Positions 43,410 to 52,781 are shown, numbered from the stretch's first letter. The stretch: DNA of 64,000 nucleotides from Brachybacterium phenoliresistens (GCF_000576425.1 NZ_KK070002.1:33090-97089); one strand, 5' to 3'. Translations and numbers: made by a program. Notes: generated by a model not told the origin, from the sequence alone.

Positions 43410-44447
43410 TCAGCGCGCCGGCGGGGGCGCCGTGGACTCGCGCACCACCAGCCGGGTCTCCAGCTTGAACGGCATCGCGAAGCGCCCGGGATCCGCCGCG
43501 AGCGCGGCGGCGCGCTCCACCGCGACCTGCCCCATGGACGACAGCGGCTGGCGCATCGTGGTCAGCTGGGGGTTCGACCAGGTGGCCACCAGGGTGTCGT
43601 CGAAGCCGATCACGCTGAGCCGGTCCGGGACGCTCAGGCCCCGGTCGCGGGCCGCGCGCAGGACGCCGACCGCGAGGGAGTCCGCGACGGCGAAGATCGC
43701 CGTCGGAGGATCGGGCAGGTCCAGCAGCTGGCCCGCCGCCGTCCGCCCGGCCTCGTTCGCGAAGGACCCGCCGCGCACGAGCTCCCGGTCGAAGGGGATG
43801 CCCGCGTGCTCGAGGGCGCTGCGATAGCCCTGCAGGCGCTGGCGCGCCGGGACCGAGGCGCTGCGCCCGCCCACCACGCCGATGCGCCGGTGCCCCAGGC
43901 CGAGCAGATGCTCGGCGGCCGCCCGGCCGCCGTCGAGGTTGGTCGAGGAGATGGTCACCAGCGACGAGTCGCCCGTGGTCTCCGGGTCGACGGCGATTAC
44001 GGGGACCCCTGCCTCCGCGCTCCATCGGGCCAGCCGGGCGTCCACCGGCCGGGTCACGGCGATCACGCCCTGGATGCCGCGGGCGGCGACCTCCTTCAGC
44101 CAGGGGCGGGACAGGGCCGTCCGCCCCAGGGACTCGTGGTCCCCGTCGAGCGCGATGTGCAGGTCCACGCCGGCGCGGGCGGCGGCCCGCACCGCGCCGT
44201 CGAGGACATGCAGGGAGTAGGGGCTGGTGAGGTCCCGGAAGACGATCATGAGCGACACCGCGGGCCGCCCGCCCTCGCGCCGCCGGGCCTCGTACCCGAG
44301 CTCCCGCGCCGCCGCCGTCACCCGGGACCGGGTGAGGTCCCGGACATCGGCCCGGCCGTTCATCACCTTCGAGGCGGTGGCCAGGGAGACCTCCGCCCGG
44401 GTGGCGACGTCCCGCAGGGTGACCCGGGCGCTGTCGATGCCCGTCAT
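43410..44447 (-). CDS. LacI-family regulator, copy 1 of a tandem pair
   Basis: A 345-residue LacI regulator with HTH VTLRDVATRAEVSLATASKVMN at residues 9-30 and a full sensor domain (LMIVFRDLTSPYSLHVLDG; SVIGFDDTLVATWSNPQLTTMRQP). It starts 6 bp after the LplC-type permease stop and so belongs to the importer operon. A 116-bp gap separates it from its paralog, which may have its own promoter. It is a good candidate to bind the GAAASTTTC-type sites found at five promoters, but that is inference. Confidence 0.93.
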   Translation of the reverse strand: MTGIDSARVTLRDVATRAEVSLATASKVMNGRADVRDLTRSRVTAAARELGYEARRREGGRPAVSLMIVFRDLTSPYSLHVLDGAVRAAARAGVDLHIALDGDHESLGRTALSRPWLKEVAARGIQGVIAVTRPVDARLARWSAEAGVPVIAVDPETTGDSSLVTISSTNLDGGRAAAEHLLGLGHRRIGVVGGRSASVPARQRLQGYRSALEHAGIPFDRELVRGGSFANEAGRTAAGQLLDLPDPPTAIFAVADSLAVGVLRAARDRGLSVPDRLSVIGFDDTLVATWSNPQLTTMRQPLSSMGQVAVERAAALAADPGRFAMPFKLETRLVVRESTAPPPAR

Positions 44448-44453
44448 CGGTCC

Positions 44454-45389
44454 TCAGCCCTTGACCGAGCCCAGCATGATGCCGGAGACGAAGTAGCGCT
44501 GCACGAAGGGATAGACGCAGAGGATCGGGATGAGCACCAGCAGCATCGTCACCGACTGGATGTTGGCGTTGATGGCGTTGACGGTCGAGCCCGAGGCGGC
44601 GGCGCCCTCCGAGGTCGCCGTCGAGGCGCCGGCGATGAGGTTGCGCAGGAACAGGGTCACCGGGAACAGGTCGCTGCGGTCCATGTACAGGAAGGCGCTG
44701 AACCAGTCGTTCCAGTACTGGACGGAGTAGAACAGGACCATCGTCGCGATGACCGCCTTGGACAGCGGCAGCACGATCCGGAAGAAGATCCCGAACCAGG
44801 ACAGGCCGTCGATCTGCGCGGCCTCCTCGAGCTCCCCGGGGAGGTTCTCGAAGAACGCCTTCATCACCAGCAGGTTGAAGACGGACAGCGCCGGCGGCAG
44901 GATCACCGCCCACATCGTGTTCTTCATCCCCAGCGAGGAGATGAGGACGTAGTTGGGGACGATGCCGCCGTTGAAGAACATCGTGAACACGGCGATGCCG
45001 ACCAGCAGCCCCCGCCCGCGCAGATGCCGCTTCGAGAGGACGTAGGCGTAGGTCGTCGTGAGCACCATCGCGATGGTGGTGCCGATGACCGTGTACAGCA
45101 CGGTGTTCCCGTAGCTGCGCCAGAACGAGCCGTTCTGGGCCACCGCCTTGTAGGTGTCGACGTTGAAGTCGACGGGCAGCAGGTTCACCTTGCCGGCGTT
45201 GATCGCCCCGGCGGAGCTGAAGGACTGCGCCAGCAGCATGATGAACGGGTAGAGCATGATCGCGCAGATGACCAGCAGCGCGAGGATGTTGACCACGGCG
45301 AAGACCCGGTAGGACACCGAATCCTTCACGCGGGTGCTGCGCGGCGCGGGCGCCGGGGCGCCGCGCTCGGACTGGAATGCTTCGATCAC
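44454..45389 (-). CDS. Carbohydrate ABC transporter permease, LplC type
   Basis: A 311-residue permease with six helices (first VNILALLVICAIMLYPFIML), EAA loop ELEEAAQIDGLSWFGIFFRI and the ending QRYFVSGIMLGSVKG. The GTG at 45389 overlaps the LplB-type stop by 4 bp. Close paralog of the permease at 31238. It works with the permease at 45386 and the binding protein at 46410. Confidence 0.93.
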   Translation of the reverse strand: MIEAFQSERGAPAPAPRSTRVKDSVSYRVFAVVNILALLVICAIMLYPFIMLLAQSFSSAGAINAGKVNLLPVDFNVDTYKAVAQNGSFWRSYGNTVLYTVIGTTIAMVLTTTYAYVLSKRHLRGRGLLVGIAVFTMFFNGGIVPNYVLISSLGMKNTMWAVILPPALSVFNLLVMKAFFENLPGELEEAAQIDGLSWFGIFFRIVLPLSKAVIATMVLFYSVQYWNDWFSAFLYMDRSDLFPVTLFLRNLIAGASTATSEGAAASGSTVNAINANIQSVTMLLVLIPILCVYPFVQRYFVSGIMLGSVKG

Positions 45390-46375
45390 CACAGGCTCGT
45401 CCCCACCAATCGCCGCGAGATGTAGTTCGCCGCCATCACCATGCCGAATCCGATCAGCGCCTGGAACAGCCCGATGGCCGCCGCGTAGCTCAGGTTGTTG
45501 GACATGAGGCCCACGCGGTACAGGTAGGTGGAGATGACGTCCGCCGTCGGGTATGTCAGCGGGTTGTACAGGAGCAGCACCTTCTCGAACCCGACGTTCA
45601 GGAACGTGCCGATGTTCAGGATGAGCAGGGTGACCATCGTCGGGCGGATGCCCGGCAGGGTCACGTGCCAGGTCTGCTGGAGGCGGTTCGCCCCGTCGAT
45701 GCGCGCCGCCTCGTAGAGGGAGTCGTCCACCGCGGTGAGCGCCGCGAGGTACAGGATGGTCCCCCAGCCGACGGTCTGCCAGGCCTCCGAGGCCACGTAG
45801 ATGAACCGGAACCATTCGGGGCGCTGGGTGAACGCGACCGCGTCGCCGCCGAAGGAGGTGACGATCTGGTTGACCGTCCCCTGCAGCGACAGCAGCTGGA
45901 AGACCATGCCCACCACGATCACCACCGACAGGAAGTGCGGCAGGTAGGTGATCGACTGGACGATGCGCTTGAAGTGGCGCACCCGCAGCTCGTTGAGCAT
46001 GAGCGCGAGGATGATCGGCAGCGGGAAGCAGACCGCGAGGGTCATCGCGCCGATGATCGCGGTGTTCGCGAACACCTTCCAGAAGGCCGGGTCGCTGATG
46101 AACATCTCCACGTAGAAGGTGCCCACCCATTCGTCGCCGAAGATGCTTCCGCCGGGGCGGAACCGGCGGAACGCGATCGCGTTGCCGAGCATCGGCAGGT
46201 ACCGGAAGATGCCCAGGAAGATCAGCGGCAGCACCGCCAGGGCGTACAGGGGCCAGTCCCGCTGCAGCGCCCGCTTCCAGGCGGCGCGGCGGCGGGCCGG
46301 ATCGATCCCCGCCGGGGCGGGGCTCGGTGCGGGCGCGGGCGCCGTGCTGCTGCGCGGGGCCTCGAGCTGGGTCAT
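45386..46375 (-). CDS. Carbohydrate ABC transporter permease, LplB type
   Basis: A 329-residue permease with an Ala-Pro-rich N-terminal tail, helix LYALAVLPLIFLGIFRYLPM, EAA-loop segment LYEAARIDGANRLQQTWHVT and the end ISRRLVGTSLW. The start at 46375 is supported by GAGGAGG. It is nearly the same as the permease at 30238 in several long blocks. No ATPase gene is in this operon. Confidence 0.94.
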   Translation of the reverse strand: MTQLEAPRSSTAPAPAPSPAPAGIDPARRRAAWKRALQRDWPLYALAVLPLIFLGIFRYLPMLGNAIAFRRFRPGGSIFGDEWVGTFYVEMFISDPAFWKVFANTAIIGAMTLAVCFPLPIILALMLNELRVRHFKRIVQSITYLPHFLSVVIVVGMVFQLLSLQGTVNQIVTSFGGDAVAFTQRPEWFRFIYVASEAWQTVGWGTILYLAALTAVDDSLYEAARIDGANRLQQTWHVTLPGIRPTMVTLLILNIGTFLNVGFEKVLLLYNPLTYPTADVISTYLYRVGLMSNNLSYAAAIGLFQALIGFGMVMAANYISRRLVGTSLW

Positions 46376-46409
46376 GCGGGCCTCCTCCTCGCGAGGGATT
46401 CCACGGCGA

Positions 46410-48086
46410 TCAGCCGACCGTCTCGGCGAAGCGGTCGCGGGCGCCGTTGATGAGGTCGACGTACTTCTGCAGACCGGCGGCCTCGAGCTCGCCCAGGAAG
46501 GCATCCCACTCGGCGATGTCGCGGTCCCCCATGATGAACTGCAGCGTCGCGGTGTCCACGGCGTCCTTCAGCGGAGTCGCCATGAGGGAGGACTGCTCGA
46601 GCTCGGCCTCGTCCAGCGGCGCCGGCGGGTAGGGATCGCGCGGGGTGCGGGTGGTGAGGACGTCGTCGATGTACTGGATGGAGGCGGGGGTGCTGTAGGA
46701 CTCCTTGAGCGCCCGGGACTCGGTGGACTCCGCCGGGAAGGTGGAGAAGCCCAGGTCGATCTTGATGTCCGTGCCGGCGCCCGTGTTGATGTCGAAGTCG
46801 TCCAGGGAGTAGCCGTCCATCAGCGCGATGGTGCCGTCCTCGGCCTTGGTGTAGGTCTCGTCCTGGACGCCCCAGCGCAGCATCTCGCGGGCGTCGGGGT
46901 TGTAGTAGAGCCAGTCGAGGAACTGGATCGTCGCCAGGAAGTTCTCCGAGCCGGTGATCGAGGAGCTGAGCATGAAGCCGTGCCAGAAGTTGCGCGGCTC
47001 GACGTTGCTGCCGGCCGGGCCGGTGGGCGGCGGCACGAGGCCGACGTCGTGCTTGCCCGCGCCGACGGTCTCGTCCAGAGCCTGGGCGAACTCGATGGCC
47101 GTGCCGGAGGAGCCCGACGCCGCGAAGCAGAGCTCCTGGGCGAACTTCTCGCTGACATCGGCCGCGCCGGAGCCGTCGTTCGAGGCGGTGAAGGACTCCT
47201 TGTCCAGCAGCCCGTCGGCCACCAGGGAGCGGAAGTACTCCACGAGCTGCTTGTAGCCCTCGGTGGTGGGGGCGTAGGCGAGCTTGCCGTCCTCCCCCTC
47301 GACCAGCCCGTTGCCGAAGCCCCAGCCGGCCTTGGTGCCGAAGGCGTGGGAGGCGAAGTTGAGCATGGACTGGCCCTCGAAGCCGTCCGCCAGCGGGGTC
47401 GAGTCCGGGTACTGCTCCTTGATCGCGAGCAGCGCCTCGCGCAGCTCGTCCCAGCTGTCCGGGATCCCGCCGGCGACCGCCTCGAAGACGTCCTTGCGCA
47501 GCACGAGGCTGAACACGGGGACGGAGACCTCCTGCAGGCCCGGCAGCATGTACGCCTTGCCGTCGGCCTGGCGGATGTTGTCGATCATCTCCGTGAGGCC
47601 CCACTCCTGGACGTACTTCTGGAAGTTGGGCATGTGCTCGATGTAGTCGCTCATCGGCACCACCGCGCCGGAGGACACGAACGGGGCGTCCTCGCCGGTG
47701 TACACCAGCGGGATCACGGTGGGGGCGTCCCCGGCGCTGATGAGCAGGTTGCGCTTCTCGGTGGCGTCACTGAAGGGCAGATGGGTCAGCGTGATGTCGA
47801 CGTTCGTGAGCTCCTTGATGCGCTCGAAGATGCGCCAGCTGTCCTTCACGGGGACGTCGGGCCAGTCGGTCCACAGCATCGAGACCTCGAAGGGCTCGCT
47901 CGCGGTGAACTGCGTGTCGGCGGCGAATCCCTCCATCGCCCCGACGTTCTGGGTGCTCACGTCCACGGGCTCGTCGCTCGAGCCGCTGGAGCACGCCGTC
48001 ATGGCGACCGTCGCGAAGGCCGCGGCGGAGAGCCCCACGAAGCTGCGGCGGCCGGTGATGAAGGGCGGGATGTTCGATGTCGTCAT
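46410..48086 (-). CDS. Solute-binding lipoprotein (Lpl type), probable xylo-oligosaccharide binder
   Basis: A 558-residue binding protein with twin-arginine signal (GRRSFVG) and lipobox MTAC. It is the first gene of the minus-strand importer operon SBP-LplB-LplC-LacI-LacI. I prefer the ATG at 48086, since AGGAG lies 6 bases before it; the ATG at 48092 would abut the ribosome site. It is the closest relative of the orphan SBP at 17194. Flanked by GH30, GH10 and GH3 genes and driven by a promoter with a xylan-type operator, it most likely takes up (glucurono)xylo-oligosaccharides. Confidence 0.92.
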   Translation of the reverse strand: MTTSNIPPFITGRRSFVGLSAAAFATVAMTACSSGSSDEPVDVSTQNVGAMEGFAADTQFTASEPFEVSMLWTDWPDVPVKDSWRIFERIKELTNVDITLTHLPFSDATEKRNLLISAGDAPTVIPLVYTGEDAPFVSSGAVVPMSDYIEHMPNFQKYVQEWGLTEMIDNIRQADGKAYMLPGLQEVSVPVFSLVLRKDVFEAVAGGIPDSWDELREALLAIKEQYPDSTPLADGFEGQSMLNFASHAFGTKAGWGFGNGLVEGEDGKLAYAPTTEGYKQLVEYFRSLVADGLLDKESFTASNDGSGAADVSEKFAQELCFAASGSSGTAIEFAQALDETVGAGKHDVGLVPPPTGPAGSNVEPRNFWHGFMLSSSITGSENFLATIQFLDWLYYNPDAREMLRWGVQDETYTKAEDGTIALMDGYSLDDFDINTGAGTDIKIDLGFSTFPAESTESRALKESYSTPASIQYIDDVLTTRTPRDPYPPAPLDEAELEQSSLMATPLKDAVDTATLQFIMGDRDIAEWDAFLGELEAAGLQKYVDLINGARDRFAETVG

Positions 48087-48302
48087 TGCCATCTCCTGTT
48101 CAGGACGAGCGCCGGGCAGCGGTGCCGGCAGCCGGTCGGATCACGACGGGACTGGGGTGCGCGCCGGGGAGGACCCCGAGCGCGCGTGCCCTCCCCCAGC
48201 GGTGGAGGAGGACGGTGCGGAGGAGGATCAGGCGTTCCGCCCCCGCGGCAGGACCTGCAGCCCCGGGCACCATCGCCGGAACCGCGAGCCGATACTTTCC
48301 TT

Positions 48303-48350
48303 AAAGTTTCGGTGCGGAACAAACGTAGCGCCCCGGAACCCGGTCGTCAA
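48303..48350 (-). promoter_or_regulatory. Promoter and operator of the 48-kb importer operon
   Basis: On the minus strand, -35 TTGACG (48350-48345) and -10 TACGTT (48327-48322) are exactly 17 bp apart. CCGAAACTTT (48312-48303) lies at the expected transcription start, matching the GAAASTTTC family. A leader of about 220 bases follows before the SBP start. Confidence 0.72.
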
Positions 48351-48579
48351 GCGATCTCGAGCAGTCGGACGCGCCGGCATCCAGAGACGCTCCATGAGGC
48401 GTAGACCTGCAGGAATGGCGTCCGCAGCGACGCCGGCTCCGGCGCAGGGGTGCCACGACATCGGGTCTCGATCCGGCAACGTCAGCCTGAAAGATTTCGT
48501 TCTGCACGGGAAAGCGCCTTCTTCGGACGGTGCGCGCTGCCCCGCCCTCCGGTCCCGCGGGGCGCGGCGTCGATCGGGA

Positions 48580-48760
48580 TCGGGGCCGGGCCGGGGTGAC
48601 GAGGGGCAGGGGCCGGGTGACGCGGGCCGGGCCGGGGTGACGCGGAGCCGGGGCCGAGAGACGCGGGCCGGGCCGGGGCCGGGCGACGAGGGCCGGGCCG
48701 GGCGATGCGGGTCCGCGGGTCCGCGGGTCAGCGGGTCCGCGGGTCCGCGGGTCCGCGGGG
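48580..48760. repeat. G-rich repeat tract with six GGGTCCGC units
   Basis: Irregular GGGCCGGGGTGACG-type units run from about 48580. They are followed by six 8-bp units from 48709 to 48756: GGGTCCGC at 48709, 48717, 48733, 48741 and 48749, and GGGTCAGC at 48725. The tract ends at the GH10 stop. It can fold into GC hairpins and may end transcription of the GH3-GH10 operon. Confidence 0.85.
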
Positions 48761-50059
48761 TCAGCCCAGGGTGACCGTGGCCGACGGCGCGGCGCCGTCC
48801 AGCTGCGCCTCGGCCGCTCCCCCGAGGGCCTCGACCCGGTAGCCGCCGGCGAATCCCCGGAAGCGCAGCACGCCCTCGGCGTCGGTGCGCACGGTGACCG
48901 GGTCCCGCCACCACTGCCCGCGGATCAGCCCGCGCAGCGCCTCGTAGGACGGCTTGGGCGTGCCGTCCCGGCGCACCAGGCCCGCCGGCGCGCCCAGCCA
49001 GGCCCCCTCGTCGCCGAGGCCCCAGTAGGTCAGCGACTCGACCTGCGGGTGCGCGAGGACGGTGCGGTAGTGGCGCACCAGCTCGTCCGCCTGGCGCGCC
49101 TCGCCCTCGGGGGTGGAGGGCCAGTCCGGGACCTGGTGGTCGTTGAGGTCCTCGATGTGCGCGGGCATGAGGTCGCCGGAGACGAGGGTGGTCTCGGTGA
49201 GCTCGAGGGGCAGGCCGAAGCGGGAGAACCTCTCGAGGATCTCGTGGATCTGCTCCTCGCCGCGGTAGCCCTGGTGCATGTGGGTCTGCAGGCCGATCGC
49301 GTCGATCGGCACCCCGAGCCCCAGCAGCTCCTCGATGACCTCCTCGAAGCGCGGGGTGAGGTCGAAGTCGTTGAGCACCAGGCGGGCGGCGGGGTCGGCC
49401 TGCCGGGCGGTCTCGAAGGCCATCGCCACGACGTGCGCCCGGCCGCGGGCCCGGGCCAGGCGGGTGACGGCGTTCTCCTCCGCGGTGAAGCGCGGGAGGA
49501 TGACCGTCTCGTTGATGACGTCCCATTCGTCGACGGCGCCGGCGAACTCGCCGGCCTCGCGGCGGATCCGGGCGCGGATGGTGCGCTCGACCTCGTCGTC
49601 GTCGAGGTCGAGCAGCCAGGGCGGGGCGAGGGTGTGCCACAGCAGGGGGTGGCCCTTGACGCGCCGCCCGTGCTCGCGCAGCCAGCGGACCGTCCGCCAG
49701 GCCTGCGCCGCCCCGGTGCTCCCGGGGTCGGGCTCGTACCAGCGCCAGTAGAACGGGACGGTGCCCATGGAGAACAGGTCCAGCCACAGCTCGTCCAGGC
49801 CGGGCGCGTCGGCGGTCGCGTCGGCGGCGTCCGGGCTCGTCGGATCGGCATCGGCCGCGGAGGCGGCATCGGCCCCCGGGCCCTCGCCGGGCGCACCGGG
49901 CATCCCGAAGGCGATGCAGCCGAAGCCGAAGGCGTGGGAGCGCTGCTCCAGACGCACCTCGACCTCCGCGGCGGGGGCGCCGTCGGGCCGCCGCACCAGC
50001 AGCGCGAGGTCGTGCACCCGGCCCTCCGGACCGGTCGGCCCGGGGATCGCGGAGGTCAC
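48761..50059 (-). CDS. GH10 endo-beta-1,4-xylanase, cytoplasmic
   Basis: A 432-residue GH10 enzyme. The acid/base Glu is in DVINET (residue 184) and the nucleophile Glu in ELTET (residue 289); GHPLLWHTL carries the conserved substrate-binding His. There is no signal peptide, so it should cut imported xylo-oligosaccharides rather than polymer. An Ala/Asp-rich loop (about residues 62-92) interrupts the early barrel and a short beta-rich tail follows the barrel. GTG at 50059 overlaps the GH3 stop by 4 bp, so the two enzymes are co-translated. Confidence 0.93.
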   Translation of the reverse strand: MTSAIPGPTGPEGRVHDLALLVRRPDGAPAAEVEVRLEQRSHAFGFGCIAFGMPGAPGEGPGADAASAADADPTSPDAADATADAPGLDELWLDLFSMGTVPFYWRWYEPDPGSTGAAQAWRTVRWLREHGRRVKGHPLLWHTLAPPWLLDLDDDEVERTIRARIRREAGEFAGAVDEWDVINETVILPRFTAEENAVTRLARARGRAHVVAMAFETARQADPAARLVLNDFDLTPRFEEVIEELLGLGVPIDAIGLQTHMHQGYRGEEQIHEILERFSRFGLPLELTETTLVSGDLMPAHIEDLNDHQVPDWPSTPEGEARQADELVRHYRTVLAHPQVESLTYWGLGDEGAWLGAPAGLVRRDGTPKPSYEALRGLIRGQWWRDPVTVRTDAEGVLRFRGFAGGYRVEALGGAAEAQLDGAAPSATVTLG

Positions 50060-52398
50060 GCGGGGGCTCCGACCTGGGCCGCGGGAGCGGTGCGCCGGAC
50101 GGCGACGGGGGTCTCCAGGACCCGCGGGACGTCCTCGATGTCGCGCACGGCGCCCTCGATGCGGAACGAGCCCTCCAGGGTGCGGTCCTCGCTGGAGGCG
50201 CCCAGGCGCACCACGAGCTCGCCGGGCTCGACGATGCGCCGCAGCGTCGGGCCGGTGAAGGAGGTGCGGTCGGCGTGGAGGCGGAAGGAGACCTCGGCGC
50301 TCTCCCCGGCCGCGAGCGCGATCTTGGAGAAGCCGACCAGGCGCTTGAGCGGCCGGACCACGCTGGCGACGGGGTCGCTGAGGTACAGCTGGACGACCTC
50401 CTTGCCATCGCGGTCGGAGGTGTTGGTGACGCGGGCGCTGATCTCGACCTCGCCGTCGGGCGCGATCACCGTCTCGGAGATCCGCAGGTCGGAGTAGGCG
50501 AAGCGGGAGTAGGAGAGGCCGAACCCGAAGGGGTACAGCGGCTTGGGGTCGAGGTTGGAGATGCCGTCGCTCTCCCACGCGAGCACGGGCGCGAGGTAGG
50601 TGCCGGGCTGGCCGCCCACGTGCGCGGGGATGCCGATGGGCAGGCGGCCCGAGGGGTTCACGCGGCCCGAGAGCACGCCGGCGATCGCGCCGCCGCCCTC
50701 CTCGCCGGGCATGAAGGCCTGCACGATCGCGGCGCAGCGCTCGGCGTAGGCGCCCAGCGCGTAGGGGCGGCCGGTGACCAGCACCAGCACCACCGGGGTG
50801 CCGGTGGCCAGGACCGCCTCGACCAGCTCGCCCTGCACGCCGGGCAGGGACAGGTCCACGACGTCGCAGCCCTCGCCGGAGGTGCCGGCGCCGAACAGGC
50901 CGGCCTTGTCGCCGACGGCGACCACGGCGACGTCGGCCGCGCGGGCGGCGCGCACGGCGTCCTCGATGCCGGAGCGGTCCTCGCCGGTGAAGTCGGTGCC
51001 GCGCACCGTCTCCAGGGCGGCGTCCGGCAGCTCGGCGGCGAGCGCCTCGGCGAGGCTCGGTACGGGCACCGAGGTGCCGGCGTCGGCGAGGCGCGAGAGG
51101 ACATGGTTGGTGAAGCTGTAGCAGCCCAGGAAGCTGCGCGGCTCGGTGGCGCTGGGGCCGAGGAGGGCGATCCGGCCGTGCCCGGCCAGGGGCAGGGCGC
51201 CGTCCTCGTCGCGCAGCAGGACGATCGACTCCTCGGCGAGGGTGCGGGCCAGGGCCCGGTTCTCCGCGGTGTCGAGGTCGATCGCGGCTCCGTCGCGGGT
51301 GATGTCGAAGCCGGCGTCCAGCAGGCCCAGCTCGACCTTCTGGCGCAGCACGCGGCGCACGGCGGTGTCGAGCACCTCGACCTCGAGCTCGCCGTCGGCG
51401 ATCGCGGCGGGCAGCTCGTCGAAGCAGTTGGTCTCGGGCAGCTCGACGTCCATGCCGGCGCGCAGGGTGGTGATCGCGGCCTCGCGGGGGCTGCCGACCA
51501 CGCGGTGCATCGACTCCAGGAAGTTCACGGCCCAGTAGTCGGAGACGACGGTGCCCTCGAAGCCCCAGCGGCCGCGCAGCAGGTCGGTCATGAGCTCGCG
51601 GGACGCCGCCGGCGGCACCCCGTCGATGTCGGCGTAGGAGTTCATCACGGCGCCGGCTCCGCCCAGGCGCACGGCCATCTCGAAGGGCACCAGGTCGATG
51701 TCGGCCAGCTCGCGGCGGCCGATGGAGACCGGCGCGTGGTTGCGCCCGGCGCGCGAGGCGGCGTGGCCGGCGAAGTGCTTGAGGGTCGCGATGACGCCCG
51801 ATTCCTGCAGGCCCTGCACGTAGGCGGTGGAGAGGGCGCCGATGAGGAAGGGGTCCTCGCCCATCGTCTCCTCGATCCGGCCCCAGCGGAGGTCGCGCAC
51901 CACGTCGAGCACGGGCGAGAGGCCCATGTGGGTGCCCAGCGCCCGCATGTCCGCGCCGATGCGGCGGGCCATCTCGTGGACGAGGTCCGGGGAGAAGGCC
52001 GCACCCCAGGCGATGGCGGCGGGGTAGGTGGTGGCGCGGTGCGCCATGAGGCCGGTCAGGCACTCCTCGTGGGCGATCGCGGGGATGCCGTGGCGGGAGG
52101 AGGAGACGACGACCTTCTGCAGGGCCCGCAGGTGCTCGATCCCCTCGGCGACCTCGAAGGGAGAGCTGCCGAAGGCGCGGGTGATGTGGCCGAGGCCGTC
52201 CCGGGAGGCGTCCTCGAAGGGGTCGCGCCCCTCGTCGAAGGTGGACTGCATGGGGGCGAAGCTGCCGGCGTCGCCCAGCTCCGGGCGCTTCCAGTAGCTG
52301 CCGAGCTGGGCGACCTTCTCCGCGACGGTCATGTCCGCCAGGAGCGCCTCGACACGCTCGGACACGGGGCGTGCCGGGTCGTTCCAGATGGGGGTCAT
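50056..52398 (-). CDS. GH3 beta-glycosidase, probably beta-xylosidase
   Basis: A 780-residue cytoplasmic GH3 enzyme. Landmarks: AHEECLTG, RWGRIEETMGEDPFL, KHFAGHAAS, nucleophile Asp in VVSDYWAV, then the second alpha/beta domain (TGRPYALGAYAE) and a fibronectin-III-like C-terminal domain (RVTNTSDRDGKEVVQLYL). The start at 52398 has a GGAGG ribosome site. EECLTG and the genomic pairing with GH10 favour beta-xylosidase over beta-glucosidase, but GH3 specificity is hard to read. It is the first gene of the operon behind the xylan-type operator. Confidence 0.9.
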   Translation of the reverse strand: MTPIWNDPARPVSERVEALLADMTVAEKVAQLGSYWKRPELGDAGSFAPMQSTFDEGRDPFEDASRDGLGHITRAFGSSPFEVAEGIEHLRALQKVVVSSSRHGIPAIAHEECLTGLMAHRATTYPAAIAWGAAFSPDLVHEMARRIGADMRALGTHMGLSPVLDVVRDLRWGRIEETMGEDPFLIGALSTAYVQGLQESGVIATLKHFAGHAASRAGRNHAPVSIGRRELADIDLVPFEMAVRLGGAGAVMNSYADIDGVPPAASRELMTDLLRGRWGFEGTVVSDYWAVNFLESMHRVVGSPREAAITTLRAGMDVELPETNCFDELPAAIADGELEVEVLDTAVRRVLRQKVELGLLDAGFDITRDGAAIDLDTAENRALARTLAEESIVLLRDEDGALPLAGHGRIALLGPSATEPRSFLGCYSFTNHVLSRLADAGTSVPVPSLAEALAAELPDAALETVRGTDFTGEDRSGIEDAVRAARAADVAVVAVGDKAGLFGAGTSGEGCDVVDLSLPGVQGELVEAVLATGTPVVLVLVTGRPYALGAYAERCAAIVQAFMPGEEGGGAIAGVLSGRVNPSGRLPIGIPAHVGGQPGTYLAPVLAWESDGISNLDPKPLYPFGFGLSYSRFAYSDLRISETVIAPDGEVEISARVTNTSDRDGKEVVQLYLSDPVASVVRPLKRLVGFSKIALAAGESAEVSFRLHADRTSFTGPTLRRIVEPGELVVRLGASSEDRTLEGSFRIEGAVRDIEDVPRVLETPVAVRRTAPAAQVGAPA

Positions 52399-52486
52399 GG
52401 TTCCTCCGCTCACGGGCGGGACCTCCGGGCCCGGCGCACGTCGACGGCGACGCGGCCACAGCGGCCTGAAAGTCCATCGTTCTTCC

Positions 52487-52574
52487 CGAATAGTTTCGCT
52501 GGATCTACCGTAGTGCTCACGCCTTCAGCGGTCAATCCCCGAGGCCGGTGGGCCAGCACACGCTCGAAAGTTTC
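52487..52574 (-). promoter_or_regulatory. Promoter of GH3-GH10 with two GAAASTTTC-type sites
   Basis: On the minus strand, -35 TTGACC (52535-52530) and -10 TACGGT (52512-52507) are 17 bp apart. CGAAACTATTCG (52498-52487) covers the expected transcription start. A second site, CGAAAGTTTC at 52565-52574, lies upstream and is the best match to the motif in the window. Confidence 0.7.
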
Positions 52575-52693
52575 ACGTCGCCGCCGCTCCGCTCCCGCTC
52601 ACCTGCCACGCCCGGGCGACCTCGCACGCCGCGGCGAGCCCGGGAGGACGCCGCGAGCGGGCGACGGGGTGCGGCATCCCGCGCGCGCCGGGC

Positions 52694-52722
52694 TTGACGG
52701 AATCGATGTGAACGTTGACACT
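52694..52722 (+). promoter_or_regulatory. Promoter and operator of the LacI gene at 52782
   Basis: -35 TTGACG (52694-52699) and a weak -10 GACACT (52717-52722) are 17 bp apart. TGTGAACGTTGACA (52707-52720) overlaps them and is a near-perfect palindrome of a typical LacI type. It differs from both other operator families in the window. Confidence 0.62.
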
Positions 52723-52781
52723 CGGAGAACTCCTGCTCACGCGTCCCGCTGGAGGACCGCCCCGCCCGGAAGGCCCGCCCC

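Larger units (their letters stand above)
48087..48760. other. Long intergenic region between importer and GH10 genes
   Basis: About 670 bp without a credible gene. It holds the importer promoter/operator (48303-48350), a further GAAAGATTTCG-like site at about 48489-48500, and a G-rich repeat tract (48580-48760) just downstream of the GH10 stop. Confidence 0.6.
52399..52781. other. Divergent control region between GH3-GH10 and a LacI gene
   Basis: About 380 bp with two promoters facing away from each other (52487-52535 minus, 52694-52722 plus), a perfect GAAAGTTTC site between them (52565-52574), and no gene. Confidence 0.65.

Noticed and set aside
48580..48760. Possible CRISPR-like direct repeats
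   Set aside because: Units are 8-16 bp, contiguous and without unique spacers; a simple G-rich tandem tract.
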